Assembly (NCBI GenBank): GCA_947627135.1
Contig: CANQUV010000003.1
Span: forward strand, 62,001 to 126,000
Length of the DNA: 64,000 nucleotides
Direction of reading: 5' to 3'
DNA from: an uncultured Clostridia bacterium
GTDB lineage: Bacteria > Bacillota > Clostridia > Oscillospirales > Acutalibacteraceae
The position numbers and the translations under genes were made by a program. Of the stretch, positions 27,476 to 35,153 are shown in pieces (positions within the stretch are counted from its first letter, which is position 1; each line of letters opens with the position of its first letter). The notes below the pieces were generated by a model that was not told the DNA's origin, searched no databases, and saw only the letters and a program-made list of their open reading frames with translations.

Positions 27476-28219
27476 TTAGTCGGAAACTTCGGTATTTACA
27501 GATGTTTTATTTACAGCGATTTCTGCTGTTTGTTTTTCAGAGTTTTCGATCGGTTTAGTTTCTTCTAAACGTGATTTTAATTCAAGCAGATCTGCCATCA
27601 TTTTTTGGGATTCGGCACGTTCTTTCTCGATTTTTTCTCTTTCTGCGGCAAGCTCCTCCATTTGCTCTCTCTTATATCTGCGGAAAAGTCTGATACTGTT
27701 TAGTCCTTGTATCATAATAAGTAAAAGGAAAGGAACAAAAATACAGATTATGTACCCGGGAGTAGTTTTAAGAAATGCAAAGAATGTACCTACATTAGGT
27801 AAGGTCAGCTGATATTTTCCTATAACAAAACTATATGGAACTACGGCTGAATCGTCTTTATCGGTTGTTGTACCATAGGTTACAAATCCCGGATTTCCTT
27901 CGGCATCGGCTGTAAGTCTGCGAATTTTATGAGTGACGGTTTCACCGTAGTTTTCAGGATTAGAAGAAGTAAATGAAATAATATCTCCTTCCTGCAAGGT
28001 TTTAGGATCAACCTCTTTCACCAAAATAAGATCTCCGGCTTTGAAATCTGTAGCACTCATTGAATCGGAGCGGACAATAAACGCCTTATAACCGAAAAGG
28101 TTTCTGTCTGCCCGATCAAATGTTGTAACCGAAATAATTGTAAATATCATCATAAATACGGCTAATATCGCAAGTACCCATACGACAATATTTTTAGCAA
28201 TATGTAAAACTTTTTTCAT
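27476..28219 (-). CDS. sipW: SipW-type (ER/archaeal-type) signal peptidase I
   Basis: A 247-residue membrane serine protease. A TM helix spans about residues 12-32, the catalytic Ser53 is in SDSMSATDF, and the general base is His97 in ETVTHKIRR, where ordinary bacterial signal peptidases have Lys. Asp residues around 120-122 complete the ER-type pattern. A second TM helix follows and then a charged, coiled-coil C-terminal tail of about 70 residues. Such peptidases cleave TasA-type proteins, and four candidate substrates surround this gene. Confidence 0.9.
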   Translation of the reverse strand: MKKVLHIAKNIVVWVLAILAVFMMIFTIISVTTFDRADRNLFGYKAFIVRSDSMSATDFKAGDLILVKEVDPKTLQEGDIISFTSSNPENYGETVTHKIRRLTADAEGNPGFVTYGTTTDKDDSAVVPYSFVIGKYQLTLPNVGTFFAFLKTTPGYIICIFVPFLLLIMIQGLNSIRLFRRYKREQMEELAAEREKIEKERAESQKMMADLLELKSRLEETKPIENSEKQTAEIAVNKTSVNTEVSD

Positions 28220-28251
28220 AAGTAGCTCCTTTTTGTAGTTGTTCCTAATAC

Positions 28252-28800
28252 TTAACTAAATAAACGGTCGGGATTGTTTTTAGTCTGTACTGCGTCGGCA
28301 ATAAGGTCAAAGGTCAGGTACGCATTTTTTGATTCATTACCTGATATTTCAGGATAATGAAAGCTTATGGTAAGATTACGGCGTTTATTTTGCTTTAAAA
28401 TATCGTCTGCCGCATTTGTCTTCGCCTTTGTTAATTGGGAAACTTTACCTGAAAATAAAACGGTATCGTTATTTCTTATCTGAACATTAAGTACATCTGC
28501 AAGACTGCCTTCAATATTGTCAAAATACAGTCTGTAATAAACATCATAAGTGCTTTGATTTTCAATAAAAAAATTCTTTTCAATAGTCATACCAGGTTCA
28601 AAAGTATATTCATGTTCTTCAATAACAGGTTTTCCATCGTTTAGATTAATTCTTACTGTGCCTGTCTGAAAAATGTTATATTCAACAGATAACGCCGAAT
28701 ATATAAGTGCAAAAGTAGTTATGCATAAACAGATTGACAGAATAACAATGGTTATAATCATGCCATAAATCTTTTTTACTTGTTTTTTACTATTTCCCAT
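28252..28800 (-). CDS. Membrane-anchored, camelysin-like protein of the SipW operon
   Basis: A 182-residue protein with an N-terminal hydrophobic segment (residues about 11-36) that may be a signal or an anchor. It is followed by SVEYNIFQTGTVRINLNDGKPVI and EHEYTFEPGMTIEKNFFIENQSTYDVYYRLYF. The phrase built on EPGMTIEKNFFIEN closely follows the TasA-like protein in this locus (EPGTLVYKQIKISN), which supports the same beta fold. It overlaps the previous gene by 11 bases. The function is probably structural (inference). Confidence 0.7.
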   Translation of the reverse strand: MGNSKKQVKKIYGMIITIVILSICLCITTFALIYSALSVEYNIFQTGTVRINLNDGKPVIEEHEYTFEPGMTIEKNFFIENQSTYDVYYRLYFDNIEGSLADVLNVQIRNNDTVLFSGKVSQLTKAKTNAADDILKQNKRRNLTISFHYPEISGNESKNAYLTFDLIADAVQTKNNPDRLFS

Positions 28801-29530
28801 TGCTGAATTCCCCCTTTTGGCGTTTTTTCAGCATTAAGATCAACAACAGGGCAGAAACACACACAATACCTGCCAAAACCCAAAATAGATTATTTTCGCC
28901 TGTTTGAGGAAAACTAAGATTTCCTTGTTCATCACCCTCAACCCACCAGCGGAAGTCTGCAATCAGCTTTTGATTCTGATATTCGTTTCCTGCGCTTGTG
29001 TCAAGGTAAACGGTGATTGCATATTTAAGCTCGTCCGTTGTGTTGCTCTGTGAGGTCAGCGAATGTGTTACAGCTTCCGGTATATCACGCATAATACCGT
29101 CATAAAGCGTCTTACCGCCCAAATCAATTTTAATCATAAGAGCTTGAGCAAGTTTTTCATATCCGTCTCTTATATCGGCATGGTATCTAACGGTTACGGT
29201 GCCGTTATGAGATACCCTTAAAAGGTAATTTTTTGTTATACTGTCTCCGGGAAACATATTTGAAACCTGAAACGGAGTGTTTTCTTCAGCATTTGTTTTA
29301 TAAAGAGAGAAGGCGGAACCTTCATCTTCCGCAGCGTAGGCTGTAATATATGGTGCAGTATTTACAGAAAGTGTTTTTGTATCAGGCATAATGACATTAT
29401 TACGTACAACAGTGGTTGAAGTTGTGGAGAAGTAATAATTACTATATAATATACCTGCAATAGCAATTATACTTAATGCAAGAATAATCGAAAGAATAAT
29501 AATTAGAATTCTTATTTTTTTAATACCCAT
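28790..29530 (-). CDS. Cell-wall-anchored surface protein with FPQTG sorting signal
   Basis: A 246-residue protein: an N-terminal hydrophobic segment, an extracytoplasmic beta-rich domain, and a C-terminal sorting signal FPQTG (residues 207-211) followed by a hydrophobic helix and the basic tail LKKRQKGEF. This is the substrate pattern of a sortase, so the protein should be joined to the cell wall or to a fibre. MFPGDSITKNYLLRVSHNGTVTVRYH again follows the TasA-type layout. The ATG at 29530, with GGTGAT upstream, is preferred to an in-frame GTG at 29545. No sortase gene is in the window. Confidence 0.78.
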   Translation of the reverse strand: MGIKKIRILIIILSIILALSIIAIAGILYSNYYFSTTSTTVVRNNVIMPDTKTLSVNTAPYITAYAAEDEGSAFSLYKTNAEENTPFQVSNMFPGDSITKNYLLRVSHNGTVTVRYHADIRDGYEKLAQALMIKIDLGGKTLYDGIMRDIPEAVTHSLTSQSNTTDELKYAITVYLDTSAGNEYQNQKLIADFRWWVEGDEQGNLSFPQTGENNLFWVLAGIVCVSALLLILMLKKRQKGEFSNGK

Positions 29531-29585
29531 CTGACTAATCACCACTTACACATTCATTTTAAATAGATCATAGTTTATGCATATT

Positions 29586-29614
29586 ATTATACAATAATTT
29601 AATATGTAAATCAA
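29586..29614 (-). promoter_or_regulatory. Promoter of the SipW operon
   Basis: On the minus strand, TTGATT (29614-29609) and TATAAT (29591-29586) are 17 bases apart, about 55 bases upstream of the FPQTG protein start. Confidence 0.75.
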
Positions 29615-29670
29615 GGATAATAAAATATTTATAAATAATACTTTTTTAAATTTTGACAAAAATTCTTTTC

Positions 29671-29699
29671 TTGTAATTTTAAAGTACTTGTTATATAAT
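29671..29699 (+). promoter_or_regulatory. Promoter of the M50 protease and scp operon
   Basis: TTGTAA (29671-29676) and TATAAT (29694-29699) with 17 bases between, about 50 bases upstream of the M50 gene. Confidence 0.7.
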
Positions 29700-29751
29700 T
29701 AATATGTATTTTTATGTATTTGTGAAATAAATCTTTTATTTGGAGGATAAT

Positions 29752-30459
29752 ATGCTTTTTTCTTTAATTCGAGGTCAGCTTGATTTTCAAACTGCCTTAA
29801 TGGAAATACTTGCAGTTTTATTGATCATATTTTTAATATTACCATTTCACGAATGGGCTCATGCTTTTACAGCATCTTTACTAGGCGATAAGTCTGTAAA
29901 GTACCGGGGAAGACTATCTTTAAACCCTCTTTCTCACATAGACCCTATGGGTGCACTATGTTTACTTCTTATTGGTTTTGGCTGGGCAAAACCAGTTCCC
30001 ATTGATTCCAGATACTTTAAAAATCCAAAGATAGGTATGGCTATAACTGCTCTTGCAGGACCTATTGCAAATATCGTTGCCGCATTTGCCGGTTGTCTGG
30101 TGTTTTATGGAATTATAGGTTTTGGTGGTTATAATTTGCTTTTTAATGAATACTGGGGATATATTAATATATTTTTTTCTTATTATATTACTTGCAATAT
30201 TTATCTTGCAGTGTTTAATTTAATACCTGTTCCGCCCCTTGATGGTTCGAAAATACTTTTTGCTTTTTTACCAGACAGAATAATTTATCAAATAAATCGT
30301 TACCAACAATATTTTACCTTGATAATCTTTGTATTATTATTTTTGGGAATATTAAGCGGTCCTTTAGCTTTTTTAGAAAACGGGATACTTTCTCTTCTTA
30401 AAAATGCTTCAACAGGTATATTAAGTTTGTTCGGAGCAAATTTTAATTTTATTGCATAG
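29752..30459 (+). CDS. Site-2 protease family (M50) membrane metalloprotease
   Basis: A 235-residue polytopic membrane protein. The zinc motif is HEWAH (His33, Glu34, His37) inside the first helices, and the third ligand is in PPLDGSKI (Asp164). This is the YwhC-like subgroup, which lies next to scpA in many Firmicutes; its substrate is unknown. The start is the ATG at 29752 with TTGGAGGATAAT upstream. Its end overlaps the ribosome binding site of scpA, so the two genes are probably coupled. Confidence 0.9.
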   Translation: MLFSLIRGQLDFQTALMEILAVLLIIFLILPFHEWAHAFTASLLGDKSVKYRGRLSLNPLSHIDPMGALCLLLIGFGWAKPVPIDSRYFKNPKIGMAITALAGPIANIVAAFAGCLVFYGIIGFGGYNLLFNEYWGYINIFFSYYITCNIYLAVFNLIPVPPLDGSKILFAFLPDRIIYQINRYQQYFTLIIFVLLFLGILSGPLAFLENGILSLLKNASTGILSLFGANFNFIA

Positions 30460-30469
30460 GAGGACGGTT

Positions 30470-31189
30470 GTGGAAAATACCGTACAGTTAAATTATAAAC
30501 TGGCTGTTTTTGAAGGGCCTCTTGATTTATTATTGACTCTTATTGCAAAAAATAAAATTGAAATAACAGATATAGTAATTACTGATTTGCTTGAGCAGTA
30601 TATGGAACAAATTCGTCAAATGCAGGAAGATGAACTGGATATTGCTTCTGAATTTTTAGAAATGGCTTCAAGGCTTGTTTATATTAAATCAGTATCTTTG
30701 CTTCCTAAATATGAGGAAGAAGCTTCAGAACTAAAAAAAGAACTTACAGGACAGTTATTGGAATACCAGCTATGCAGAGAAACTGCACAAAAGCTTGGTT
30801 CAATAGTAAGTTTTGATAATTTCTGCAGAGAACCGTCGCCTGTTGAATTTGATTTAACATATAATCGAATACACCAATCTGAAGACATCTCAAGAGCTTA
30901 TGTAAGTGCTGTGGGTAGAGGGAAGAAAAAGCTTCCGCCGCCTGCAAATGCATTTTCAGGAATAGTATCAAAAAAAATTATTTCCGTAAGTTCAAAAATC
31001 ATTACTGTAATGCGAAAGCTTTGGCATGGAAAAACAGTAAAATACTGTGAATTATTTAAAGCAAGTAAAGAAAAAAGTGAATTAGTGGCAACATTTTTAG
31101 CAGTTTTGGAGCTTGTTAAAGGAAAAAGAGTTCGCATTGAAGGAAACGGGGATAACGCAAAAGTTAGAATGACGGAGGAAAAAATTTGA
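30470..31189 (+). CDS. scpA: Segregation and condensation protein A
   Basis: A 239-residue kleisin that bridges the two heads of SMC in the bacterial condensin. The N-terminal block YKLAVFEGPLDLLLTLIAKNKIEITDI is diagnostic, and the C-terminal winged helix ends RIEGNGDNAKVRMTEE. The start is a GTG at 30470 with AGGAGG six bases upstream; an in-frame TTG at 30452 would overlap the M50 gene. It overlaps scpB by four bases. Confidence 0.96.
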   Translation: MENTVQLNYKLAVFEGPLDLLLTLIAKNKIEITDIVITDLLEQYMEQIRQMQEDELDIASEFLEMASRLVYIKSVSLLPKYEEEASELKKELTGQLLEYQLCRETAQKLGSIVSFDNFCREPSPVEFDLTYNRIHQSEDISRAYVSAVGRGKKKLPPPANAFSGIVSKKIISVSSKIITVMRKLWHGKTVKYCELFKASKEKSELVATFLAVLELVKGKRVRIEGNGDNAKVRMTEEKI

Positions 31190-31857
31190 CACCTGAAAAA
31201 ATAAGAAGTGCAGCAGAAGCAATTATATTTGCCTGCGGAACGCCTGTTGAGCTTTCAAGAATTGCTAAGGCACTTGACATAACGGAAAAAGAAGCGAAAG
31301 TACAAATTAATATTTTAATAGAAGAATATGAAAAGGCAGAAAAAGGAATAACTATAATAGAACTTGATAAATCTTACCAAATGGTATCTAATAAGGAGTT
31401 TGCTCCATATATAAGAACTGTTATGGATTTAAGAAGGAATACTCCTCTTTCTCAGGCAGCGCTTGAGGTGCTTGCAGTAATAGCCTATAACCAGCCTGTA
31501 ACAAAAGCTTTTGTAGAGCAGGTAAGAGGTGTTGATTGCAGTGGTGTAATTGGAAGTCTTTGCTCAAAAGAGTTAATTGAAGAAAAGGGAAGACTTGAAC
31601 TTCCCGGCAGACCTCTTTTATATGGTACAACGCAGAACTTTTTAAGATGCTTCGGCGTTAAATCTATCGAAGAATTACCGCCTTTGCCTCAAACGGAAGA
31701 TAACGAAAAATCGGAACAAATTTCTGTTGATAATTCAGATGTTAATTCAGATGATAATTCAGATGATAATTCAGATGATAATTCAGATAATAATTCGGTA
31801 AATGATGTTATTGAGACAACTGTTGAAGAAGTTATTGAAAAAGTAATAAAAGAATAA
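31186..31857 (+). CDS. scpB: Segregation and condensation protein B with Asp/Asn/Ser-rich repeat tail
   Basis: A 223-residue partner of ScpA. Two winged-helix domains are visible: EKIRSAAEAIIFACGTPVEL, then LSQAALEVLAVIAYNQPVTKAFVEQVRGVD, and RLELPGRPLLYGTTQNFLRCFG. The start is TTG in TTTGACA overlapping the scpA stop. The C-terminal tail from about residue 180 is a run of NSDD-type units encoded by an imperfect 12-base tandem repeat, which is not part of the conserved fold. Confidence 0.95.
   Translation: MTPEKIRSAAEAIIFACGTPVELSRIAKALDITEKEAKVQINILIEEYEKAEKGITIIELDKSYQMVSNKEFAPYIRTVMDLRRNTPLSQAALEVLAVIAYNQPVTKAFVEQVRGVDCSGVIGSLCSKELIEEKGRLELPGRPLLYGTTQNFLRCFGVKSIEELPPLPQTEDNEKSEQISVDNSDVNSDDNSDDNSDDNSDNNSVNDVIETTVEEVIEKVIKE
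31729..31800 (+). repeat. Imperfect 12-base tandem repeat inside scpB
   Basis: Six copies of a unit close to GATAATTCAGAT lie end to end, at 31729, 31741, 31753, 31765, 31777 and 31789. Copies 1, 3, 4 and 5 are identical. Because the unit is a multiple of three, gain or loss of copies keeps the frame. Confidence 0.95.
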
Positions 31858-31873
31858 GATTGGGGGACTGCCC

Positions 31874-32530
31874 ATGATTTTTCTATATATTCTGATTGCG
31901 GTGCTTCTTGTTTTATTTTTAATTACTCTTATGCCTTTAGGAATTAAAGCAAAATTTAAAAACAAGGTGTATTGTGATTTAAAAATCGGATTTATAAAAA
32001 TCAGACTTTTACCCGAACAGCCGAAAAAAAAGAAAACAGAAAAAAAAACTATTGAGAGAAAAAAGAAAACAGAGAATCAAAAAGAAAAGGAAATTTCTTT
32101 AAAAAAATTATTTAAGCAAAACGGTGTTTCGGGAATAATAAATATTTTGAAAAAAATTGCATCTCTTGCAGCCGGTGCATTAAAAGATGTTTTTAAGCAC
32201 ATTATAATAAGAGAATTGATTATTGATGTTGTTGTTGGCGGAGATGATGCTGCTGAAACTGCTTTGAGTTACGGTAAAATATGTTCAGTTGTTTATCCTG
32301 CTGTAAGTACAATAACAAGAATTTGTGTATGCAAAAGTTTTAATGTTCTTGTAAGTCCGGATTTTAAAGAGGGTTCTAAATCCTATGCAGATTGCATATT
32401 AAAGGCGGATATTAAAATATTTTGGCTTGTTAAGGCTGCTATTGTTCACGGCTTTAAGGCGCTTCAAGTATTTCTTAAATTTAAAAAAGCCAATACAACT
32501 GTTCAAATAAATGAAAATAATAATGACTAA
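31874..32530 (+). CDS. ytfI: DUF2953-family protein (YtfI-like)
   Basis: A 218-residue protein with an N-terminal TM helix (residues 1-22), a Lys-rich stretch at about 50-75, and a soluble domain containing VDVVVGGDDAAETALSYGKICSVVYPAVS, the DUF2953 hallmark. Function is unknown. In Bacillus the YtfI gene is paired with the sporulation gene ytfJ, and the same pairing is seen here, which supports the call and suggests a role linked to sporulation or the cell envelope. Confidence 0.83.
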   Translation: MIFLYILIAVLLVLFLITLMPLGIKAKFKNKVYCDLKIGFIKIRLLPEQPKKKKTEKKTIERKKKTENQKEKEISLKKLFKQNGVSGIINILKKIASLAAGALKDVFKHIIIRELIIDVVVGGDDAAETALSYGKICSVVYPAVSTITRICVCKSFNVLVSPDFKEGSKSYADCILKADIKIFWLVKAAIVHGFKALQVFLKFKKANTTVQINENNND

Positions 32531-32583
32531 ATGTCTTTATTAAATATAAAATTTTATTACTTTATATATAAGGAGTGTTGAAA

Positions 32584-33009
32584 ATGAGCGAACATCCGCT
32601 TAATAACCTTATGGGTACAACAATGCAGAAAATAAAGGAAATGGTTGATGTAAATACCATTATTGGGGATCCTATAACTTCACCTGACGGTACAATTATA
32701 ATTCCTGTATCAAAAGTAAGCTATGGATTTGCTTCAGGCGGTTCCGATTTTCCGACAAAAAAAGAAAATCAAGAGTGTTTCGGCGGAGGCAGCGGTGCAG
32801 GCGTTTCAATAGTACCTATTGCTTTTTTGGTTGTTTCTAAAGGGGAAGTTCAACTTGTTCCGCTTGAAAAGTATGATGGTGCTGCTGACAGAGTTGTAGG
32901 TATGGTGCCTGATTTGGTAGATAAGGTAACAGGTTTATTTAAAAAAGATAAGAAATCAAAAACTAAAAAAGAAACAGAAGTCGCAAGCGAGGAAGAACCT
33001 TTATTCTAA
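32584..33009 (+). CDS. ytfJ: GerW-family sporulation protein YtfJ
   Basis: A 141-residue protein with the family blocks HPLNNLMGTTMQKIKEMVDVNTIIGDPI, SKVSYGFASGGSDF and GGGSGAGVSIVPIAFLVV. In B. subtilis, ytfJ is expressed in the forespore and is needed for normal germination. The ATG at 32584 has AAGGAG upstream and is preferred over a GTG at 32575. A short Lys-rich tail ends the protein. Confidence 0.94.
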   Translation: MSEHPLNNLMGTTMQKIKEMVDVNTIIGDPITSPDGTIIIPVSKVSYGFASGGSDFPTKKENQECFGGGSGAGVSIVPIAFLVVSKGEVQLVPLEKYDGAADRVVGMVPDLVDKVTGLFKKDKKSKTKKETEVASEEEPLF

Positions 33010-33054
33010 GTAATAGCTGAATATTTTGAGCATATATATTAAAGAGGTGATTAT

Positions 33055-34149
33055 ATGCTCAAAAGAATTTTTAGCCTTTTTATATGTTTAACTATAACCA
33101 GTTTAAGTTTGATTAATGTTTGTAGTGTAGAAAACTCAAATGAAAATAAACCGGGTATTTCAGCTGAAAGTGCTGTGCTCTACTGCGTGAATGACGGTAA
33201 TGTATATTTTTCCAAAAATGAGAATAAAAAAATGAAAAATGCCAGTACAACAAAAATAATGACAGCACTTTTAGCTTATGAAGAGGCAGAAAAAGAAAAT
33301 AAAAATATAAAGTTTACCAAAGAAATGATAGCTGAAGGAAGCTCTATGTATCTTGAGATAGGCGATGTAGTATCACTAAATGACTTGGCATCGGGGATGA
33401 TGGCTTGTTCAGGTAATGATGCCGCTAATGCAATTGCTTTGTCATTATCTGATTCATTTGAAAGTTTTTCAAATAAAATGAATTTAAAGGCAAAACAGCT
33501 TGGAATGAAAAACACCAATTTTATAACTCCAAGCGGACTTGATGATGAAAATCATTATTCAACTGCCTACGATTTAGCATTATTAATGGCTTTTGCGTTA
33601 GAAAACAAAAATTTTGCCGAGAGTAACGCTAAAAAATCGGTTAAGGTAGATTTTATTGAGCCGGAAGACAAAAGCGTTACATACAGAAACCATAACAGAC
33701 TTTTGTCGTTATATGAGTATTGTATAGGCGGAAAAACCGGATATACAATGGCAGCCGGAAGATGTCTTGTATCTGCGGCTGAACAAAATGGACTTCGTTT
33801 TGTATGTGTAACGCTTAATGATAAAAACGATTGGAAAGACCACCAAAGTCTGTATGAATACGGATTTTCAAATTATTCACTGTATTCCTGTGACGATACA
33901 TCTTATTATCTGGAGGTTCCCGTTGCAGGAGGAGATGTTGAAACGGTAACAGTAGGAAGCGACAGAAAATACGGTGTAGTACTTACAAAAGACGAAGTCG
34001 GAAAAGTAGAAAGAACAGTATATATGGATAACTTTTTTTATGCACCCGTTAAAGACGGAGATTATGTAGGAAAGGTTATTTATACTTTAGAGAATGAAAA
34101 AATAGCGGAAACGCCTCTTGTGGCGATGACATACAGTAATTTAAAATAA
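33055..34149 (+). CDS. dacF: D-alanyl-D-alanine carboxypeptidase (DacF-like penicillin-binding protein)
   Basis: A 364-residue serine-type carboxypeptidase that trims D-Ala from peptidoglycan stem peptides. The signal peptide runs to about residue 25. The three active-site motifs are STTK (Ser64, Lys67), SGN (Ser119-Asn121) and KTG (Lys225-Gly227). It lacks an obvious C-terminal anchor beyond a beta-rich PBP5-type domain. Its place between ytfJ and rluB resembles the dacF region of Bacillus, hence the symbol, but a vegetative DacA role is not excluded. Confidence 0.88.
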   Translation: MLKRIFSLFICLTITSLSLINVCSVENSNENKPGISAESAVLYCVNDGNVYFSKNENKKMKNASTTKIMTALLAYEEAEKENKNIKFTKEMIAEGSSMYLEIGDVVSLNDLASGMMACSGNDAANAIALSLSDSFESFSNKMNLKAKQLGMKNTNFITPSGLDDENHYSTAYDLALLMAFALENKNFAESNAKKSVKVDFIEPEDKSVTYRNHNRLLSLYEYCIGGKTGYTMAAGRCLVSAAEQNGLRFVCVTLNDKNDWKDHQSLYEYGFSNYSLYSCDDTSYYLEVPVAGGDVETVTVGSDRKYGVVLTKDEVGKVERTVYMDNFFYAPVKDGDYVGKVIYTLENEKIAETPLVAMTYSNLK

Positions 34150-34160
34150 AGGAAAATTTT

Positions 34161-34916
34161 ATGGCAAAAGAAGAACTAATAAGACTTCAAAAAGTGCTTG
34201 CAGAATGCGGCATAGCTTCAAGAAGAAAATCAGAAGAACTAATAGAAAGAGGTGCAGTTAAAGTAAATGGCAGGATTGCACATATCGGAGAAAAGGTGAA
34301 TCCAAAAAAAGATAAAATAACTGTACATAATAAAAAAATCACTTATGCTTCAAAACCCAAATATCGTTATATTATGCTTAATAAACCAAGAGGCTTTGTT
34401 ACTACAATGAATGATGAACGAGGCAGAAAATGTGTTGCAGATTTAATTAAGGATGTTGATGAAAGGATTTATCCTGTGGGAAGACTTGATAAGGATTCCG
34501 AGGGAATGTTAATATTTACAAATGACGGAGCATTTGCAAATACGGTCATGCACCCTAAAAAAAGCATTTATAAGGTATATAGAGTTACGGTAAGGCCGAC
34601 AATTGATGAAGAACAAATAATAGCTATTGAAACAGGAATTGAGATTGACGGAAAGAAAACCGCACCTGCACAGGTTAGGGTAATCAAAAGAGAAGAGAGT
34701 AGAGTTGTTCTGGAAATTGTGCTTCACGAAGGAAGAAACAGAGAAATTAGAAAAATGTGCGAAAAGTTAGGGTTAGAAGTTGCAAGACTTAAAAGAACTG
34801 CAATTGGACAGGTAAAAATGGGAATGCTAAAACAAGGTGATTGGAGAGATTTAACCCAGGAAGAAGTAAAAAAGCTTTCAGCAAATCCGAATCCATCTAA
34901 AAATCAAAGATATTAA
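34161..34916 (+). CDS. rluB: Pseudouridine synthase of the RsuA/RluB family
   Basis: A 251-residue rRNA modification enzyme. An N-terminal S4 RNA-binding domain (IRLQKVLAECGIASRRKSEELIERGAVKVNG) precedes the catalytic domain with GRLDKDSEGMLIFTNDG, where Asp110 is the catalytic residue. HEGRNREIRKMCEKLGLEV is present near the end. The RluB assignment (23S rRNA) rather than RsuA follows from its place after scpB and dacF; the exact target base is inferred. Confidence 0.92.
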   Translation: MAKEELIRLQKVLAECGIASRRKSEELIERGAVKVNGRIAHIGEKVNPKKDKITVHNKKITYASKPKYRYIMLNKPRGFVTTMNDERGRKCVADLIKDVDERIYPVGRLDKDSEGMLIFTNDGAFANTVMHPKKSIYKVYRVTVRPTIDEEQIIAIETGIEIDGKKTAPAQVRVIKREESRVVLEIVLHEGRNREIRKMCEKLGLEVARLKRTAIGQVKMGMLKQGDWRDLTQEEVKKLSANPNPSKNQRY

Positions 34917-35015
34917 TATAATGTAAATTAAGATTCTGTTTATAGAAATTTTCAGCAAGTTTTTATAACTAAAAGATTTTGACAATAAATTAACAGTAAA
35001 ATAAAAAGAATTATA

Positions 35016-35050
35016 AAAAGTGTGCAAAATAATTTTTTTTGCACACTTTT
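35016..35050 (+). terminator. Terminator after rluB
   Basis: A 14-bp stem, AAAAGTGTGCAAAA (35016-35029) with TTTTGCACACTTTT (35037-35050), about 100 bases after the rluB stop. It ends the long M50-to-rluB run. Confidence 0.85.
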
Positions 35051-35053
35051 TCC

Positions 35054-35082
35054 TTGTACTTTTACAAATATTATAATATAAT
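35054..35082 (+). promoter_or_regulatory. Promoter of the carboxyltransferase operon
   Basis: TTGTAC (35054-35059) and TATAAT (35077-35082) 17 bases apart, about 70 bases upstream of the first gene. Confidence 0.75.
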
Positions 35083-35153
35083 GTATTTGTGATAAATTGG
35101 TATGTAACATAGAAAATGTTGCATAATTATTATATAAACTGGAGGAATGTAAA

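Noticed and set aside
31729..31800. Short direct repeats that could suggest a CRISPR array
   Set aside because: The units are 12 bases, contiguous with no spacers, and lie in frame within scpB.
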